Below are positions 6,007-6,984 of a DNA stretch of 6,984 nucleotides, piece by piece. Both the position numbers and the translations under genes were made by a program. The notes under the pieces are model-generated. The model had not been told where the DNA came from, made no database searches, and worked only from the letters and a program-made list of their open reading frames with translations. Within the stretch, counting starts at the first letter, position 1. Each line of letters begins with the position of its first letter. The DNA is from Pseudomonadota bacterium (GTDB taxonomy: Bacteria > Pseudomonadota > Alphaproteobacteria > UBA828 > JAPUJA01): assembly GCA_027296525.1 (NCBI GenBank), contig JAPUJA010000323.1:1-6984 (forward strand), written 5' to 3'.

Positions 6007-6447
6007 CTCCTCATCCCTCTCGATGGGAACACCGTAGAGTTCGAGCCGGTGGTCGACCAAACGATAGCCCAGTGACTCGGCGACCGTGCGCTGCAGCTTC
6101 TCAATCTCCGCGTTGGTGAACTCGATCACTTTTCCGGTCGTGAGATCGATCAAATGATCGTGATGCTTCTCCGGAATGCGTTCGTAACGCGCCCGCCCGT
6201 CGCCAAAATCATGCCGCTCGAGCAGGTCTTCGGATTCGAAGAGTCGAACCGTGCGGTAGACCGTGGCGAGACTGATCCTCGAGTCGATTTGGGCGGCGCG
6301 ATTGTAGACTTCCTCGACGTCCGGATGATCGATGGCTTCGGAGAGCACCCGTGCGATGACGCGGCGCTGCTCGGTCATCTTCAATCCTTTCTGGATGCAG
6401 AGCTGCTCGATCCGCGAAGCCTTGGCCGCTTCCCCTTGCTGGCTCAC
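5992..6447 (-). CDS. fur: Fur-family metal-responsive regulator (Fur/Mur type)
   Basis: This is a 151-residue Fur-superfamily repressor that senses Fe(II) or, as for many Rhizobiales orthologs (called Mur), Mn(II). The winged helix covers about 10-90, with recognition-helix motif ISLATVYRTVRLF at 58-70. The metal and dimer domain has KHHDHLIDLTTGKVIEF at 94-110 (H95, H96, H98, E109). Other candidate ligands are H41 (DHPDVEEVYNRA), H79, E89 and H133. The CxxC zinc motif of E. coli Fur is absent: the equivalent place reads LIDLTTG, and C17 is the only cysteine. This is usual in alphaproteobacterial Fur/Mur. The GTG start at 6447-6445 has GAGGG 5 bases upstream. Whether iron or manganese is the signal cannot be told from sequence. 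Confidence 0.93.
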   Translation of the reverse strand: MSQQGEAAKASRIEQLCIQKGLKMTEQRRVIARVLSEAIDHPDVEEVYNRAAQIDSRISLATVYRTVRLFESEDLLERHDFGDGRARYERIPEKHHDHLIDLTTGKVIEFTNAEIEKLQRTVAESLGYRLVDHRLELYGVPIERDEEPKAL

Positions 6448-6458
6448 TTCCGCCCTCT
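6448..6458 (-). promoter_or_regulatory. Ribosome binding site of fur
   Basis: AGAGGG (6458-6453) lies 5 bases before the GTG at 6447. It is the clearest Shine-Dalgarno in the window and decides the GTG start over the later in-frame ATG at residue 24, which would remove the first helix. Confidence 0.65.
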
Positions 6459-6491
6459 ATGCGCGTTCGACCCTCTCCCCAATCCTCCCCG

Positions 6492-6520
6492 ATTATAGAT
6501 GGCGCCGAGGGTCGCGCCAA
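6492..6520 (-). promoter_or_regulatory. Sigma-70-like promoter upstream of fur
   Basis: On the minus strand TTGGCG (6520-6515) is separated by exactly 17 bases from a perfect TATAAT (6497-6492). The -35 matches TTGACA at 4 of 6 positions. The start of transcription would fall near 6485, leaving a purine-rich leader of about 37 bases before the fur GTG. It is the best promoter in the window and probably drives fur-olsB-olsA and perhaps the genes beyond. Confidence 0.65.
6500..6519. repeat. Inverted repeat filling the fur promoter spacer (candidate operator)
   Basis: TGGCGC and GCGCCA are perfect inverted copies separated by 8 bases, overlapping the -35 element and ending 2 bases before the -10. 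The 14-bp centre-to-centre spacing could fit a dimeric DNA-binding protein. It is GC-rich and does not resemble AT-rich Fur, Mur or Irr boxes, so the binding partner is unknown. Confidence 0.4.
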
Positions 6521-6551
6521 CGCGTTCCGTGACCGAGTTCCTGGGAGGTTC

Positions 6552-6980
6552 TCAACCGCGCTTGCGTCTACCCGATTTCGTGCCGAGCCCGATCTTCTTG
6601 GCGAGAACGCTGCGCCGCTTGGCATAGTTCGGTGCCACCATCGGATAATCCGCCGGAAGGCCCCAGCGCTCCCGGTACTGCTCGGGCGTCTGGCCGTAGC
6701 TCGTCATGAGGTGGCGCTTCAACATCTTGAGTTTCTTGCCATCTTCGAGGCAAATCAGATAATCCGGCATGACCGACTTCTTGATCGCGACGGCGGGCTT
6801 GGGCCGTTCGGCCGCTTGGCCGGCCCCGAGCGCCGACGAGGTGACCGAAGCGAGTGTGGCGTAAACCTGCTGGATAAGCTTGGAAAGATCGCCCACGGGC
6901 ACCACGTTGTTGGACACATGGGACGCGACGATCTCGGTGGTCAAGGCAAGAAGCTCGCTCTGGTCCAGTTCGTCAGCCAT
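6552..6980 (-). CDS. mucR: MucR/Ros-family transcriptional regulator
   Basis: MucR/Ros proteins are alphaproteobacterial DNA-binding regulators with a prokaryotic zinc-finger fold. They act on exopolysaccharide, motility, virulence or symbiosis and cell-cycle genes, and bind AT-rich DNA, often as oligomers. The 142-residue protein has an N-terminal helical region (about 5-48) likely for oligomerisation, a proline/alanine linker (about 50-66), and the Ros/MucR domain at about 70-133. That domain contains CLEDGKKLKMLKRHLMTSYG at 77-96 and ERWGLPADYPMVAPNYAKRR at 104-123. The C-terminal tail is basic (TKSGRRKRG). Of the Ros ligands Cys-Cys-His-His, C77 and H90 remain. The second cysteine is D80, and the last histidine position holds S94/Y95. 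The ATG at 6980-6978 is chosen as the natural start, but only 4 upstream bases are visible. A 104-base gap separates it from fur. Confidence 0.92.
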   Translation of the reverse strand: MADELDQSELLALTTEIVASHVSNNVVPVGDLSKLIQQVYATLASVTSSALGAGQAAERPKPAVAIKKSVMPDYLICLEDGKKLKMLKRHLMTSYGQTPEQYRERWGLPADYPMVAPNYAKRRSVLAKKIGLGTKSGRRKRG

Positions 6981-6984
6981 TCAT

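Noticed and set aside
6453..6490. Possible G-quadruplex in the purine-rich fur leader (minus-strand G-runs at 6490-6487, 6480-6477, 6473-6471 and 6455-6453)
   Set aside because: The predicted transcript start near 6485 would exclude the first run from the RNA, and the last loop is about 15 bases, so a stable RNA quadruplex is unlikely.
6448..6551. Rho-independent terminator after mucR
   Set aside because: No GC-rich hairpin followed by T residues is present on the minus strand in this gap. The one clear inverted repeat sits inside the fur promoter.

Overview
This window looks like a conserved chromosomal segment from an alphaproteobacterium of the order Hyphomicrobiales (Rhizobiales). The evidence is the high GC content, a Ros/MucR-type regulator, a cysteine-poor Fur of the alphaproteobacterial kind, and an adjacent OlsB/PlsC (OlsA) pair for ornithine lipids. 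The gene order fur-olsB-olsA-miaB-phoH-ybeY-corC-lnt is, from memory, typical of that order. A finer placement (Beijerinckiaceae-, Methylocystaceae- or Bradyrhizobium-like) is only a guess from the wording of the MucR protein.

All nine genes lie on the minus strand and are transcribed from high to low coordinates. At the right edge is mucR (6552-6980), complete but without its upstream region. After a 104-base gap containing a good sigma-70-like promoter comes fur (5992-6447). It is followed closely by olsB (5131-5979) and olsA/plsC (4282-5121). After a 123-base gap come miaB (2788-4158) and phoH (1766-2791), which overlap by 4 bases. A 109-base gap leads to ybeY (1138-1656), corC (229-1131) and the first 75 codons of lnt (1-226), which runs off the left edge. 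No stretch over 300 bases lacks a gene. I see no mobile element, CRISPR array, tRNA or rRNA.

The genes fall into three functional themes. Two are regulators: MucR, and a Fur/Mur-type metal sensor. OlsB, OlsA and Lnt act at the membrane, on ornithine lipids and lipoprotein acylation, and CorC is linked to divalent-cation tolerance. MiaB, PhoH and YbeY are an RNA group covering tRNA methylthiolation, an RNA-linked ATPase, and a 16S rRNA maturation and quality-control endonuclease. Short gaps and overlaps suggest a long polycistronic unit starting at the fur promoter, possibly with internal starts before miaB and ybeY.

I found no undescribed multi-gene system. The points worth a second look are small: a 16-bp near-perfect tandem duplication spanning the fur stop and the farthest-upstream olsB start; an inverted repeat filling the spacer of the fur promoter; a MucR zinc finger lacking two of four canonical ligands; a short ORF in frame with miaB and separated from it by one stop codon; an alphaproteobacterial CtrA-like half-site upstream of ybeY; a perfect 9-bp hairpin inside ybeY; and non-ATG starts for six of nine genes.
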